Shown: positions 35,422 to 44,460 of the stretch, in pieces
Numbering within the stretch: position 1 is the first letter of the stretch
Layout of the letters: every line of letters begins with the position of its first letter
Assembly (NCBI RefSeq): GCF_000739715.2
Contig: NZ_BBJC02000006.1
Location: forward strand, 113,158 to 177,157
Length of the DNA stretch: 64,000 nucleotides
DNA from: Falsirhodobacter sp. alg1
GTDB taxonomy: Bacteria > Pseudomonadota > Alphaproteobacteria > Rhodobacterales > Rhodobacteraceae
Reading direction: 5' to 3'
Translations under genes and position numbers: made by a program
Notes under the pieces: model-generated
Databases searched by the model: none
Seen by the model: the letters and a program-made list of their open reading frames with translations, nothing else
What the model was told of the DNA's origin: nothing

Positions 35422-36411
35422 TTACTTCATCAGGTCCATGCCAACCTTTTGGTTGACGAATTGGTCCGTGGCGACCTTGGAGATATCGACCGACCCCTCA
35501 TCCAGAATGCCCGCTGCAACCACGGTATCGTAAAAGCTCTGCACCCGGTCCATGTCGATCGCCCCGATACCGACCTCGGCCTGATAGCCGGATCCGACGA
35601 TGCCCATCGCCAGCAGCTGCTTCACCTCGGCGTCCAGCCCCTCGGCCGTCATGTCCGGGTTGGCCGCCATGATCGCCTCATTGCCAAGCGTCGGATCGTT
35701 GTACAGGTAATTGTACCAGCCGATGGTCGAGGCATCGATGAACCGCTGCACCAGATCGGGGTTGTTCTCGACCATATCCACCCGCGCCTCGACCGTGGAG
35801 GCATAGGTGTTCCAGCCGTAATCAGCCAGCAGGAAGGTATCCACCGGTGCGCCCTGCTGTTCGGCATACAGCGGTTCGGATGTGGCGTAACCCTGCTGCA
35901 CCATCTTTTCATCGTTCAGAAAGGCGGCAAGATTATAGCCATAGGGACGAAGCTGTTCGTCGGTGAACCCCTGCGTGGCGGTCATCCACTGCCAGTAGCT
36001 GAACTGGCCATCCTTGCTGACCAGCACCTCCGGCGCATTCGCCAGATCATCCCAGCCGTCGTACTGGCCCTTGTGCGCGATCAGAACCTGCGGGTCCTTT
36101 TCGTAGTAGGAGGCCACGACGATCGTGGGGATTTCATTGCGCACGTTATCGAAGGACAGCAGCAGGTTGCCGGTCATCAGAAAATCGATACGGCCCGCTG
36201 CCAGCATCGGGCGGTTGTTCACCTGCGGGCCGCCCTGCTGGATTTCGACATCAAGCCCGTATTTGTCGTAGGTGCCATCGGCCAGCGCCTGATAAAAGCC
36301 GCCCTGGCCACCCTGTGCCAGCCAGTTCGTTGCGAAAACCACCTTGTCCTGCGCCATGGCCCCTGTGGCAAAGGTGGCGGCAATGGCCGTAATAGTCCAG
36401 TGCTTCATCAT
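35422..36411 (-). CDS. ABC transporter substrate-binding protein, NMT1/THI5-like
   Basis: A periplasmic protein of 329 residues of the family that binds thiamine-pyrimidine precursors, riboflavin and related heterocycles. Tandem ATG codons open a signal peptide ending at GAMAQ. The mature part reads KVVFATNWLAQGGQGGFYQA, then LDVEIQQGGPQVNNRPMLAAG, the THI5 core. AGGA precedes the start. It serves the permease and ATPase encoded further upstream in the same operon. Confidence 0.87.
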   Translation of the reverse strand: MMKHWTITAIAATFATGAMAQDKVVFATNWLAQGGQGGFYQALADGTYDKYGLDVEIQQGGPQVNNRPMLAAGRIDFLMTGNLLLSFDNVRNEIPTIVVASYYEKDPQVLIAHKGQYDGWDDLANAPEVLVSKDGQFSYWQWMTATQGFTDEQLRPYGYNLAAFLNDEKMVQQGYATSEPLYAEQQGAPVDTFLLADYGWNTYASTVEARVDMVENNPDLVQRFIDASTIGWYNYLYNDPTLGNEAIMAANPDMTAEGLDAEVKQLLAMGIVGSGYQAEVGIGAIDMDRVQSFYDTVVAAGILDEGSVDISKVATDQFVNQKVGMDLMK

Positions 36412-36431
36412 CTGTGTTTTCCTGTGTTGGA

Positions 36432-37799
36432 TCAGTCTTTTGCCATATCGGCGGTCCATCCCCGTGTTTTTCCGGGGTTCATCAATCCGTGGGGGTCGGC
36501 GCGTTTCTTGAAATCGATCTGCGCCGTATCGATTTCCTTCATTCCGCCGTCCTCGATGGTGATGGCATGCGGATCGAAGATCGTGCAGCCGTCCAGACGC
36601 TCCATCTCCTCGATGATTTCGTAGGTGCGTTCGCGGCTGGTCCACCGCAGGATCGGCAAGGCAAAAATCTGGATGTCGCCGTCCATGCGGGCCATCTCGT
36701 GGTGGAAATACAGCTCTTCGCCATAGCGTTGCTGCTGTCGCAGGGCCAGCGCAGGGTCAAAGGGGCGCGGATAGGCCACCTGCAGATAGGTCCATTCCCC
36801 GCGTTCATGTTTCAGCGCCTGCAATGTGGTGTGGTTCCAGCCGAACTCCCACGTGGGGGGCAGCTTCGCCGCCTCCAGATCCGGCAGGGATTTCGACACG
36901 GTCACATGACCGCCATGGGCCACGACCTTCGCGGCAAAGGCCTCCACATCGGCGGGGGCGATCATGGCAAAGACCGCATCGCGATCCGAAGGGAAATATT
37001 CCGCCACCCGCTTGTAGAACCGCGCGAAACGGCGCTCCACCACTGTCATCAGATAGGCGTCGATCCCGCTTTCCTGTGCATCCGCAGCGCAGGAAAGGGC
37101 GGCGTCATACCCGTCGAACAGGGCGATCGTGTGCTGCCAGTCCACGAAGGGCATCAGCGCGTAATCCATGGCCGTGATGATGCCGTTGGTGCCATAGGCA
37201 TGCTGCACCTTCAGGATGTCGGGCCCGTGCAGGTCGATGAGCTGCGGCTCTTCCTCGACCGTTACGACGCGCACATAGGTGACATTGCCTCCGTCGCGCA
37301 GCATGCCGTTGCGCAATGATCCGATGCCGCCCGACCCACCGGACATGAAGCCGCCGATCGTGGCCAGCCGCTTGGTCGAGGGGAACATGGTCAGCATCTG
37401 GCCCGTGGCCGCCGCGGCAGTTTCCAGCGCCTCGATCCGTGCCCCCGCCTCGCACACCATGCGGCCATCGGTGATTTCCAGCACGCGGTTCAGCTTGGTC
37501 ATGTCAAGGATGATGCCCCCCTCCATCGGGACGCATTGGCCGTAATTGCCGGTGCCACCGCCGCGCACGGTGATCGGGATACGGTGTTTTGCGGCGGCTG
37601 CGGCAATGGTGACCACCTCTGCCTCGGTGGTGGGAAGGACAAGGATCTGGCCCAGTTTGCCGTCAAGCTGTTCGGTCAGGATCTGGGAGTACCAGTAATA
37701 ATCCTTCGACTTCACCTGCAAAACCCGTTCTTGGTCCTGACAGGCAATACCGCCAATTTCGGCGCGGAATGCCGCGATACGGTCTGGGGAAACTGTCAT
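36432..37799 (-). CDS. FAD-binding oxidase (D-lactate dehydrogenase/vanillyl-alcohol oxidase type)
   Basis: A flavoprotein oxidase or dehydrogenase of 455 residues. The PCMH-type FAD domain is clear: LPTTEAEVVTIAAAAAKHRI, then TVRGGGTGNYGQCVPMEGG and FMSGGSGGIGSLRNG. The C-terminal substrate domain is less conserved. It starts at an ATG overlapping the amidohydrolase stop (ATGA). In this operon it probably oxidises a ring-opened or deaminated intermediate. The exact reaction is unknown. Confidence 0.85.
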   Translation of the reverse strand: MTVSPDRIAAFRAEIGGIACQDQERVLQVKSKDYYWYSQILTEQLDGKLGQILVLPTTEAEVVTIAAAAAKHRIPITVRGGGTGNYGQCVPMEGGIILDMTKLNRVLEITDGRMVCEAGARIEALETAAAATGQMLTMFPSTKRLATIGGFMSGGSGGIGSLRNGMLRDGGNVTYVRVVTVEEEPQLIDLHGPDILKVQHAYGTNGIITAMDYALMPFVDWQHTIALFDGYDAALSCAADAQESGIDAYLMTVVERRFARFYKRVAEYFPSDRDAVFAMIAPADVEAFAAKVVAHGGHVTVSKSLPDLEAAKLPPTWEFGWNHTTLQALKHERGEWTYLQVAYPRPFDPALALRQQQRYGEELYFHHEMARMDGDIQIFALPILRWTSRERTYEIIEEMERLDGCTIFDPHAITIEDGGMKEIDTAQIDFKKRADPHGLMNPGKTRGWTADMAKD

Positions 37800-38968
37800 G
37801 CGGCGTCCTTTGCTATGGTCTGGTTCTGGCCGGCCCTGATGATGCGGCGCTCTGTGTGGGGGGCGCGCAGGGCCTCGCCCCAATCGGCACCTGCAATCAG
37901 CAGCAGATCCGCAGCGGCGCCGACGGCCAGTTCGGGTTCGGGCAGCCCCATCGCACGGGCGGCATCGGTCGAAATGGCACGCACCCATTCCGCGGGTTCC
38001 AAATGGCCCGCCAGACACGCCAGCCGGAGCGTTTCGACCGGATCATAGCACCCGCGGGGGTAGAACGGATCGGCAACGTTGTCGGCCCCCAGCACCACGG
38101 TCACCCCTGCCGCCCGCAGTTCGTGCATGGGGGCAAGGCCGCGCAGGCGCGGGCTGCGGCCGGGCTGCATATCCTGCAGGTGCAGGTTCGTTGTGGGCAG
38201 CACGGTCAGCATGACCCCCGCGCGTGCGGCAGCATCCATGGCACGGGCCGCATCCTCTGCCGGCCTGACCGAGAGCGAGCAGGCATGGCCGCAAAGCACG
38301 CGGCCCGCCATGGCGTATTTCGCCGTCATCGCCACGATGGTATCAAAGCCGCACGCATCCGCCGACAGCCCTTCGTCCACATGGAAATCCAGCATCATGC
38401 CGTACTGACCCGCAAGGCGGAAAACACGCTCCACCTTTGCGGCAAGATCATCGTTGCAATAGACGAAGCATCCCAGAACACCGCCGCCATCGGCCACTTG
38501 CCGCGCGATCTTCGGCCCTTCCTCGGGATCACCCAGCAAATCGAGCGGAACCAGTACCGCGCGCTGGATTGTCATCCGCCCTGTCCAATCCGTTGCAAGG
38601 TCGGCCAGCGCGTTCCATGCCACGGGGGCGGCAGGCTGTACCCAATCCACATGGGTGCGCAATGCGGTCAGACCGTGGGAACGGGCCTCGGCCACGCCGC
38701 GCGCCGCCCGTTCATACACATCCGCAGCGGTCCAGCCCTCAGCATCGGCGCGGATGGCCTCGATCGCGCCGAACAGGCCCGGCTTTATGGTGGGGCAGCG
38801 GCGGATCGTGAATGTCTTGTCCAGATGCAGATGCGGATCGACGGGCAGGGGCATGGCGACGGCGGTGGCGGGCCCTGCGGTGGGCGTGATGGCGGCGATC
38901 CGCCCCCCGGCCATGGTCAGTGCCACCGTCCGGCCACCAATGTCGATACGGGAAAGATCAATGCTCAC
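37796..38968 (-). CDS. Amidohydrolase, cytosine deaminase-like
   Basis: A metal-dependent hydrolase of 390 residues in the CodA/AtzC branch. The first metal pair is H46/H48 in DPHLHLDKTF; further ligands are in DFHVDEGLSA, GHACSLS and the late VVLGADNVADPFYP aspartate. This set matches cytosine deaminases and related heterocycle deaminases (isocytosine, creatinine, triazine products). It overlaps the permease gene upstream by 11 bp. It is the best single clue that the operon's substrate is a nitrogen heterocycle. Confidence 0.87.
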   Translation of the reverse strand: MSIDLSRIDIGGRTVALTMAGGRIAAITPTAGPATAVAMPLPVDPHLHLDKTFTIRRCPTIKPGLFGAIEAIRADAEGWTAADVYERAARGVAEARSHGLTALRTHVDWVQPAAPVAWNALADLATDWTGRMTIQRAVLVPLDLLGDPEEGPKIARQVADGGGVLGCFVYCNDDLAAKVERVFRLAGQYGMMLDFHVDEGLSADACGFDTIVAMTAKYAMAGRVLCGHACSLSVRPAEDAARAMDAAARAGVMLTVLPTTNLHLQDMQPGRSPRLRGLAPMHELRAAGVTVVLGADNVADPFYPRGCYDPVETLRLACLAGHLEPAEWVRAISTDAARAMGLPEPELAVGAAADLLLIAGADWGEALRAPHTERRIIRAGQNQTIAKDAA

Positions 38969-39809
38969 GGCGCAGCTCGCTTTCGTGCCAATGCCCCAGA
39001 ACGCGGCGCGACGCCCATGACGTCAGAAAGAAGATGACGATCCCCAGCAGGGACACCAGCACCAGGGCCGCAAACATCCGCGGGATTTCACTGCGAAAGG
39101 AGGATTCGATGATCCGGCTGGCCAGACCCGTATTCTGCCCCGCAGCCCCTGCCACGAATTCGGCCACAACCGCACCGATCAGCGACAGACCGCCCGCCAC
39201 CTTGAGCGCCGACATGAACTGCGGCAGCGCCGAAGGGGCCAGAAGAAAGCGCAGGCGCTGCCACGGCGTCGCGCGATACAAGGTAAACAGATCGCGCAGG
39301 TTATGATCCGCAGAGCGCAGGCCAACCACCGTGCCCGACAGAATAGGAAAGAAGGCGACGATCCAGGCGCAGATCAGCAGGGCTGCAAAGGTGGAATGCA
39401 CGTAGATCAGGATCAGCGGGGCAATCGCCACGACCGGCGTAACCTGCAGGATCACGGCAAAGGGAAACAGGCTCAATTCGATCGTGCGCGACAGGGCAAA
39501 GATTCCGCCCAGAATGACCCCGCCGATAACTGCAAGCAGCAGCGACATGAAGGTGAGTTTCACCGTGAACCACGCCGAAACCATCAATGACGGGCCGTCC
39601 GTGATCAGGGTTTTCGCAATCACGCTGGGGGCGGGGATCAGATAGCGGGGCACCTCGAAATACCAGACCGCCCATTCCCAGTAGCCGATGGCCGCCGCCA
39701 GCATGGCGATGGGCATCAGCCACGACAGCAGGCGCTCCCGCCGCTCGCGGGCCTCCTGCTCGGTATTGATCGGGGCGCCTGTTTCCTCAGTGGTCAAGGT
39801 CGTCGACAT
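38958..39809 (-). CDS. ABC transporter permease (nitrate/sulfonate/thiamine-pyrimidine type)
   Basis: A permease of 283 residues with six membrane segments of the SsuC/TauC/ThiX family: YLIPAPSVIAKTLITDGPSL, a central VTPVVAIAPLILIYVHS and the cytoplasmic loop LFTLYRATPWQRLRFLLAPS. It pairs with the THI5-like binding protein and the ATPase whose gene it overlaps by 23 bp. Confidence 0.9.
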   Translation of the reverse strand: MSTTLTTEETGAPINTEQEARERRERLLSWLMPIAMLAAAIGYWEWAVWYFEVPRYLIPAPSVIAKTLITDGPSLMVSAWFTVKLTFMSLLLAVIGGVILGGIFALSRTIELSLFPFAVILQVTPVVAIAPLILIYVHSTFAALLICAWIVAFFPILSGTVVGLRSADHNLRDLFTLYRATPWQRLRFLLAPSALPQFMSALKVAGGLSLIGAVVAEFVAGAAGQNTGLASRIIESSFRSEIPRMFAALVLVSLLGIVIFFLTSWASRRVLGHWHESELRREH

Positions 39810-40560
39810 GCAATGTCCCTTTCAGAATATCGGAAACGCGCTGTGCTTCTGTGGCAAAGGCGGGGCTGGTGCGCCAGTTCTCGTCGCGCGGCCACGGGGT
39901 CTGCATCGGGATGTCCGCCGCCACGCGCCCCGGCCGGGCCGCCATGACGATGATGCGGGTGGAAAGATAGACGGCCTCGAACACGGAATGGGTGACGAAA
40001 ATGACCGTCAGCCCCAGTTCCTTTGCCAGCCGGACCACATCGTTGTTCAGTTTGGACCGTGTCATTTCATCCAGCGCGGCAAACGGCTCGTCCATCAGCA
40101 GGATGCGCGGCCGCGTAACCATTGCCCGCGCGATGGAGACGCGCATCTTCATCCCGCCCGACAGGGTGCGCGGATAGCTTTGCGCGAATTTGGTCAGCCC
40201 CACCTCGGCAAGGATCGCCATCACGCGCGGCTCGGCCTCCCGTCGTTTCATCCCTGCCAGACGAAGCGGCAGAAAGACGTTGTCGAACACTGTGGCCCAG
40301 GGCATCAGCGTCGGCTCCTGAAAAACGAAAGCCAGATCGTGTTCCGACGCGCCGGTGGATTTCGCGATTTCAATCGTGCCTGCGCTGACGGGTAGCAGCC
40401 CTGCGATCATTTTCAACGCCGTCGATTTTCCGCATCCCGACGGGCCGAGAAAACTGACGAATTCACCCGGCTGGATATCCAGCGTCATATTGTCCACGGC
40501 CAGAACATTGGCCCCGAACCGGCGCGTGACACGGTCCATCCGGATCACGGGGGCGGTCAT
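39787..40560 (-). CDS. ABC transporter ATP-binding protein (SsuB/ThiZ type)
   Basis: An ATPase of 257 residues: Walker [11 protein letters not shown]-loop FQEPTLMPWATV, signature LSGGMKMRVSIA, Walker B LLMDEPFAALD and switch VTHSVFEAVYL, where S follows H as is normal in this subfamily. It starts at an ATG that overlaps the creatininase stop. It is the energy unit of the THI5-type importer. Confidence 0.92.
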   Translation of the reverse strand: MTAPVIRMDRVTRRFGANVLAVDNMTLDIQPGEFVSFLGPSGCGKSTALKMIAGLLPVSAGTIEIAKSTGASEHDLAFVFQEPTLMPWATVFDNVFLPLRLAGMKRREAEPRVMAILAEVGLTKFAQSYPRTLSGGMKMRVSIARAMVTRPRILLMDEPFAALDEMTRSKLNNDVVRLAKELGLTVIFVTHSVFEAVYLSTRIIVMAARPGRVAADIPMQTPWPRDENWRTSPAFATEAQRVSDILKGTLHVDDLDH

Positions 40561-41366
40561 GCATAGGCCTCCGGGTCCGCTTTGGTCTGAAGGAAAGACA
40601 GCGGGGTGTCATGCACCTCTCTCAGCAGCGCCACGATTTCACGGGCGGCATGATCGATGAATGCCTGCCCCTTTTCAGCCGTCGCCTTCGTGGCATCGCC
40701 GCAGGCACCGGCGGCATTCATGTCTTGCGCCTGCCATCCCAGTTTGCCCGAGGGTGACAGCCCCAGATGCCGGCCGGGCAGTCCGGCAACAGAGGCCGGA
40801 AAATTGCGCGCATGATCCATCTGCACCAGATCGGGGTGCAGCGCGCGCATCACGGATGTTTCCATATCCCCCGCATGGATGCCAAAGCGCTGTTCGTCGG
40901 GCGTCAGCAGGCCTTCGGGCGTGCCCATGGCGAACCAGTTGGCACCGACCGTCAGCATGTCGTGCTTGATACGCAGATCACGGGCGACGATATCCATGAT
41001 CGCGATCTGCCCACCATGCGAATTCAGGAAGACCAGCTTCCGAACGCCCGCAGCCGCCACGCAATCTCCGATCTCCATGTACATGGAGATCAGCGTTCGG
41101 GTAGAGAACGTGAGCGTGCCCGGCCAGGCGGTATGCTCGGTCGATTTGCCAACGGGCATCGTGGGCAGGAACAGGGCCGGAATATCTTCGGGGATCAGGG
41201 GCACGGTTGCCGCAACGATCCCGTCCACTATCGCCTGATCCACCGACAGCGGCAGGTGGGGTCCGTGCTGTTCGGTTGCCCCGATGGGCAGAACCGCAAT
41301 CAGGTTCTGCCGGTCCAGGGCTGCAAAATCCCTTGCCGTATAATCTGCCCAAAATCGATGCTGCAT
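40557..41366 (-). CDS. Creatininase-family amidohydrolase
   Basis: A metal-dependent amide hydrolase of 269 residues from the ATG at 41366; a TTG at 41408 would add 14 residues. The metal ligands stand in PIGATEQHGPHLPLSVD (E32, H34, D43), with further motifs LNSHGGQ and HAGDMETSVM. Family members hydrolyse creatinine or deformylate purine and pyrimidine intermediates (FAPy deformylase ArfB). It is the first gene of the nine-gene operon, so ring opening of a small cyclic amide is a likely early step. Confidence 0.85.
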   Translation of the reverse strand: MQHRFWADYTARDFAALDRQNLIAVLPIGATEQHGPHLPLSVDQAIVDGIVAATVPLIPEDIPALFLPTMPVGKSTEHTAWPGTLTFSTRTLISMYMEIGDCVAAAGVRKLVFLNSHGGQIAIMDIVARDLRIKHDMLTVGANWFAMGTPEGLLTPDEQRFGIHAGDMETSVMRALHPDLVQMDHARNFPASVAGLPGRHLGLSPSGKLGWQAQDMNAAGACGDATKATAEKGQAFIDHAAREIVALLREVHDTPLSFLQTKADPEAYA

Positions 41367-41606
41367 GCCGGTGCCCGCCCCATTCCGTTTGACTGCCTTG
41401 TTCGCCAAGGCCCCAAGGGTGCGGATGTGGCCACGGCGCGATCGCTATTGTTGCCTTGTTGTGCCCCCAAGGATGCCATCCGAACCCTGTTGATTGAGCA
41501 GAGCGGGGCATCAAACGGTGCAATCAGTCAAACCAAATGGTTTGTTGAACCGGCAGAGCGTCATTTCAGGTTACTATTTGGGCGAAAAACGCAGGAAATG
41601 GGCGAA

Positions 41607-41621
41607 ATATATTCGATATAT
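41607..41621. repeat. Palindrome upstream of the creatininase operon
   Basis: ATATAT, TCG, ATATAT reads as a perfect palindrome about 240 bp upstream of the first gene of the nine-gene operon. It could be an operator for the RutR-like regulator; only symmetry and position support this. Confidence 0.35.
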
Positions 41622-41823
41622 GCATTTTGGTGAGGGTTAGGACCGTGGAGCGTCACAGCCTTTGTTGAGGCAACTGACCTTACCCAAGGCGGGCATTTCG
41701 TACGAACAGTGGCCGATGTTCTGGGTTATTCACCCCTATAGAGGCCCGCGATCTGTGAGCATTAAACGATTTGCGCATAACTATATGAATAATAGTACTT
41801 TTAAAGAATTTAGAAGACGTGTC

Positions 41824-41859
41824 ATGCGGGAAAGTTGACGGCTGTCAACATTCCCGCAT
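41824..41859. repeat. Nested 36-bp inverted repeat
   Basis: Outer arms ATGCGGGAA / TTCCCGCAT pair perfectly over nine bases. After a two-base mismatch an inner pair TTGAC / GTCAA closes on a four-base loop. It is isolated in AT-rich sequence with no adjacent stop codon or T-run, so it is not an ordinary terminator. Confidence 0.6.
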
Positions 41860-42205
41860 AACGATCATCTGATAAAATATACTATTTGACAAAAACTTAG
41901 GCCACGTTATGGGCCGATTTCCTGCTGTGCCGGATTTCTGTTGCCAGACGCGGTCGCTCCGCTGGCACGTCTGTCAAAAGCACATAGAGGCATGCGCCAT
42001 CCTGTTGATCCCGATGGCTTATGAACACCATCAACCCACATACCATTCTGTAAGAGGCCAAGAGATTTCGTCGGGGGCAATAATATGAATAATACCCTCA
42101 TGTCATGCACTTATCATCAACATTTATTCACCACATCTCTGACGTATGACACAATCTGCATGCACCCCTGCCGAAAAGTGACCCTACGTAATTGACATAA
42201 ATTCC

Positions 42206-42236
42206 AAATATGATATTTGTAAAATCCATATATGGA
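42206..42236 (+). promoter_or_regulatory. Two palindromes at the IclR gene start
   Basis: AAATAT-G-ATATTT (42206-42218) and TCCATATATGGA (42225-42236) are both perfect palindromes, six bases apart. The second covers an upstream in-frame ATG. A TTGACA at 42192-42197 offers a -35 box, so the first palindrome would overlap the promoter. This is a good candidate for IclR autoregulation. Confidence 0.5.
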
Positions 42237-42246
42237 GTTTGAGTCG

Positions 42247-43071
42247 ATGTCTGCCGAGCGTACTCTGCAAATTCTGGAATATCTGATGGCTTCGGGGTCC
42301 CGCCCCGTGAAGCAGGTGGATATCGCCCGGGATCTGGACATGTCATCGGCCACCTTGAACCGGATCATCCGGACCATGTCGGATCGGGGCTACCTGTTCC
42401 GGACCAGTGAGAAATACTGCATTCCGAACTTCCAGCTTCTGCTGACCGTGCCCATGTCGGACCGCTATCTGGCGGTGCTGAACACACGGATCGCCGAACT
42501 TGCCACGAAGGTGAACGCCTCGGTGGAGGTGATCGTGATCGTGGGGCACGAACTGCTTTGGCATTCCTGTGTGAAACACCCCGATCCGCAGATTTCCATC
42601 CGGGCGAAGGCCGGTTTCCGGCGCGGGATCTATGAACTGGATGCGCTGGCCACCTTGTATCTGGCCAGCCTGCCGCAGGATCACCTGAAGGATCAGGTCG
42701 CACTTGAGGGGTTTTTCCAAACCGGGCAGGACGAAGGCAGCAAGATCAGCATTCTGGGAGAGGCCGAGGTGTGCGCGCGGATCGAGGATGCCCGCGGTGC
42801 AGCATTCCTGTCTGACCCCGCGCCGAACCACCTTGGCATCCGCCGTTTTGCCATGCCCGTGTTCAACCACGATGGCAGCCTGCTGCATCTTCTGTCCATT
42901 GCCGACAAGGTCGCCGAGGGGGTGGACGAGGCGGCGATGCTGGAACTGTACCGTAACGAACTTCTATCCGTCGGGGAGACGCTTCAGGCCCAGCTTGCAA
43001 GCGAGGCGGATGAAAACCGGCTGTCCCGCAATCAGGGGCGGCTGACATTCGAAGGTCTGCCCGTGCGTTAG
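42247..43071 (+). CDS. IclR-family transcriptional regulator
   Basis: A regulator of 274 residues. The N-terminal winged HTH spans about residues 1-65 (LQILEYLMASGSRPVKQVDI, DLDMSSATLNRIIRTMSDRG) and the C-terminal GAF-like effector domain has the typical LYLASLPQDHL and IRRFAMPVFNHDG segments. The ATG at 42247 has GGAG ten bases upstream; another ATG five codons earlier is inside a palindrome. It precedes and shares direction with the sugar transporter and sulfatase genes, which it probably controls. Confidence 0.88.
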   Translation: MSAERTLQILEYLMASGSRPVKQVDIARDLDMSSATLNRIIRTMSDRGYLFRTSEKYCIPNFQLLLTVPMSDRYLAVLNTRIAELATKVNASVEVIVIVGHELLWHSCVKHPDPQISIRAKAGFRRGIYELDALATLYLASLPQDHLKDQVALEGFFQTGQDEGSKISILGEAEVCARIEDARGAAFLSDPAPNHLGIRRFAMPVFNHDGSLLHLLSIADKVAEGVDEAAMLELYRNELLSVGETLQAQLASEADENRLSRNQGRLTFEGLPVR

Positions 43072-43121
43072 CGGGCCGGTCAACGGGGTGGAGGCCCCGA
43101 ATAAAAAGGGAGGAGACGATT

Positions 43122-44405
43122 ATGAAGCTTACCAGACGTGGCACTCTGTCAGGTATGGCTGCGACGGCGGCTGTTCTGGCGGCACCGATGCGGGTCCGCG
43201 CTGCGACCGGGGAAATCAACGTCATGCTGTTTGCGCAGCCCTATACGCAGGGATTGCGCAACATCGCCGCCGATTTCGAAAAGGAAACGGGCATTCGCGC
43301 GAATGTCGATGTCGTGGGGCAGGATGTTTTCGAAAGCCGGATCAACCTGACCTTCACCGGTGGCACGGGTGAGGTGGATGTGGTGCATGTCCCGGCGATC
43401 CAGGCCCAGAAATGGCGCGAGGCAAGCTGGATCAGGCCGGTGGACGATTACCTTGATGCCCTGACCAGCCGCAGCGACCTGCTGAAGGGCCCGATGGATT
43501 CCTATCTGGTGGCGGGGCAGCAATGGGGCGTTCCCTTTGCGGCGGGCGTCGGCATGATGGCCTACCGCAAGGATCTGCTGGACCGCGTTGGCAGCGGCGC
43601 GCCCGATACATGGGCCGATATGCTGGCCGTTGCCAAACAGATCCACTCCGATGATGTTGCCGCCGTTGCCCTGCGTGCGGCACCGGGGCAGGGCTTCAAC
43701 ATGTTCATATTCCCGATGTTCATGCGGGCTTATGGCGGCAAGTTCTTTGCCGATTATGTCGGGGGTGATCTGACACCGGCCGTGAATTCGCCGGAAAACC
43801 TCGAAGCGCTGAAGATCTACATCGACCTTCTGAACAACTACGGCCCGCAGGGTGTCGGCACCTTCAATTTCCCCGAGATCACCGCCTCCATGCAGAACGG
43901 CCAGGTGGCCATGACGATCGAAGGCAGCGGTGTTGTCAGCCTGATCATCGATCCGGCCACCAGCAAGTACGCCGACCAAATGGGCATTGCGGTTCCGCCC
44001 GGCGGTCCTGCCGGCAGATCGCCCGCGATCGCGGTACATGGCATGGGCATTCCCGCCAGTTCCCGAAACCCCGACGGCGCCGCGCGTTTCATCAGCTGGG
44101 CCACAAGCACCGAAACCGTCCGCAAGATCGCGCTAAACGAACCCTTCATCGATTTTGTGAACGGATCGCTTGCGCGGGACAAGGATCTGGTGACCAAATA
44201 CGGCAATATCCAGCCGGATCTGCTGAACGTCCGGGTCGCCGCGCTGGAACAGACGATCGGCCATTACCGCCCGCTTCTGCCCAACTGGGATGAAATCGGT
44301 GCGGCCATCGGCGAGAACGTCAACGGGGCGCTCAACGGGCTGTATTCACCTGAAGATGCATTGGAAGCCGCGCAGGACGAGATGGAGATGCTTGCGAGCT
44401 TCTGA
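43122..44405 (+). CDS. Extracellular solute-binding protein, family 1 (sugar-type)
   Basis: A binding protein of 427 residues for a CUT1 carbohydrate importer. The N-terminus carries a twin-arginine-like signal (LTRRGTLSGMAATAAVLAAP), so it may be exported folded by Tat. The mature domain reads INVMLFAQPYTQGLRNIAAD, FEKETGIRANVDVV, with the family 1 core EVDVVHVP and a late GMGIPASSRNPDGAARFISW. It is followed by two permeases, sulfatases and the ATPase, so the ligand is probably a sulfated sugar or a related sulfate ester. Confidence 0.88.
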   Translation: MKLTRRGTLSGMAATAAVLAAPMRVRAATGEINVMLFAQPYTQGLRNIAADFEKETGIRANVDVVGQDVFESRINLTFTGGTGEVDVVHVPAIQAQKWREASWIRPVDDYLDALTSRSDLLKGPMDSYLVAGQQWGVPFAAGVGMMAYRKDLLDRVGSGAPDTWADMLAVAKQIHSDDVAAVALRAAPGQGFNMFIFPMFMRAYGGKFFADYVGGDLTPAVNSPENLEALKIYIDLLNNYGPQGVGTFNFPEITASMQNGQVAMTIEGSGVVSLIIDPATSKYADQMGIAVPPGGPAGRSPAIAVHGMGIPASSRNPDGAARFISWATSTETVRKIALNEPFIDFVNGSLARDKDLVTKYGNIQPDLLNVRVAALEQTIGHYRPLLPNWDEIGAAIGENVNGALNGLYSPEDALEAAQDEMEMLASF

Positions 44406-44460
44406 CGCCTGTCACCTGCAGGGCAAAGACCGCCCATAGGTCATTATCCAGGATAAAATC

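Larger units (their letters stand above)
41409..42231. other. AT-rich gene-free region with palindromes and a repeated 12-mer
   Basis: About 820 bp between the creatininase operon and the divergent IclR unit contain no gene I can support. Composition is markedly more A+T-rich than the flanks, above all from 41750 to 41900 and 42080 to 42230. It holds a 15-bp palindrome (41607-41621), a 36-bp nested hairpin (41824-41859), the 12-mer ATATGAATAATA twice exactly 300 bp apart (41783-41794 and 42083-42094) and two IclR-side palindromes. It might be a divergent control region, a scar of transfer, or both. Confidence 0.55.

Noticed and set aside
41907..42110. 67-codon minus-strand frame in the gene-free region
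   Set aside because: No ribosome site, no family resemblance, and the opposite strand is equally open; not reported as a gene.
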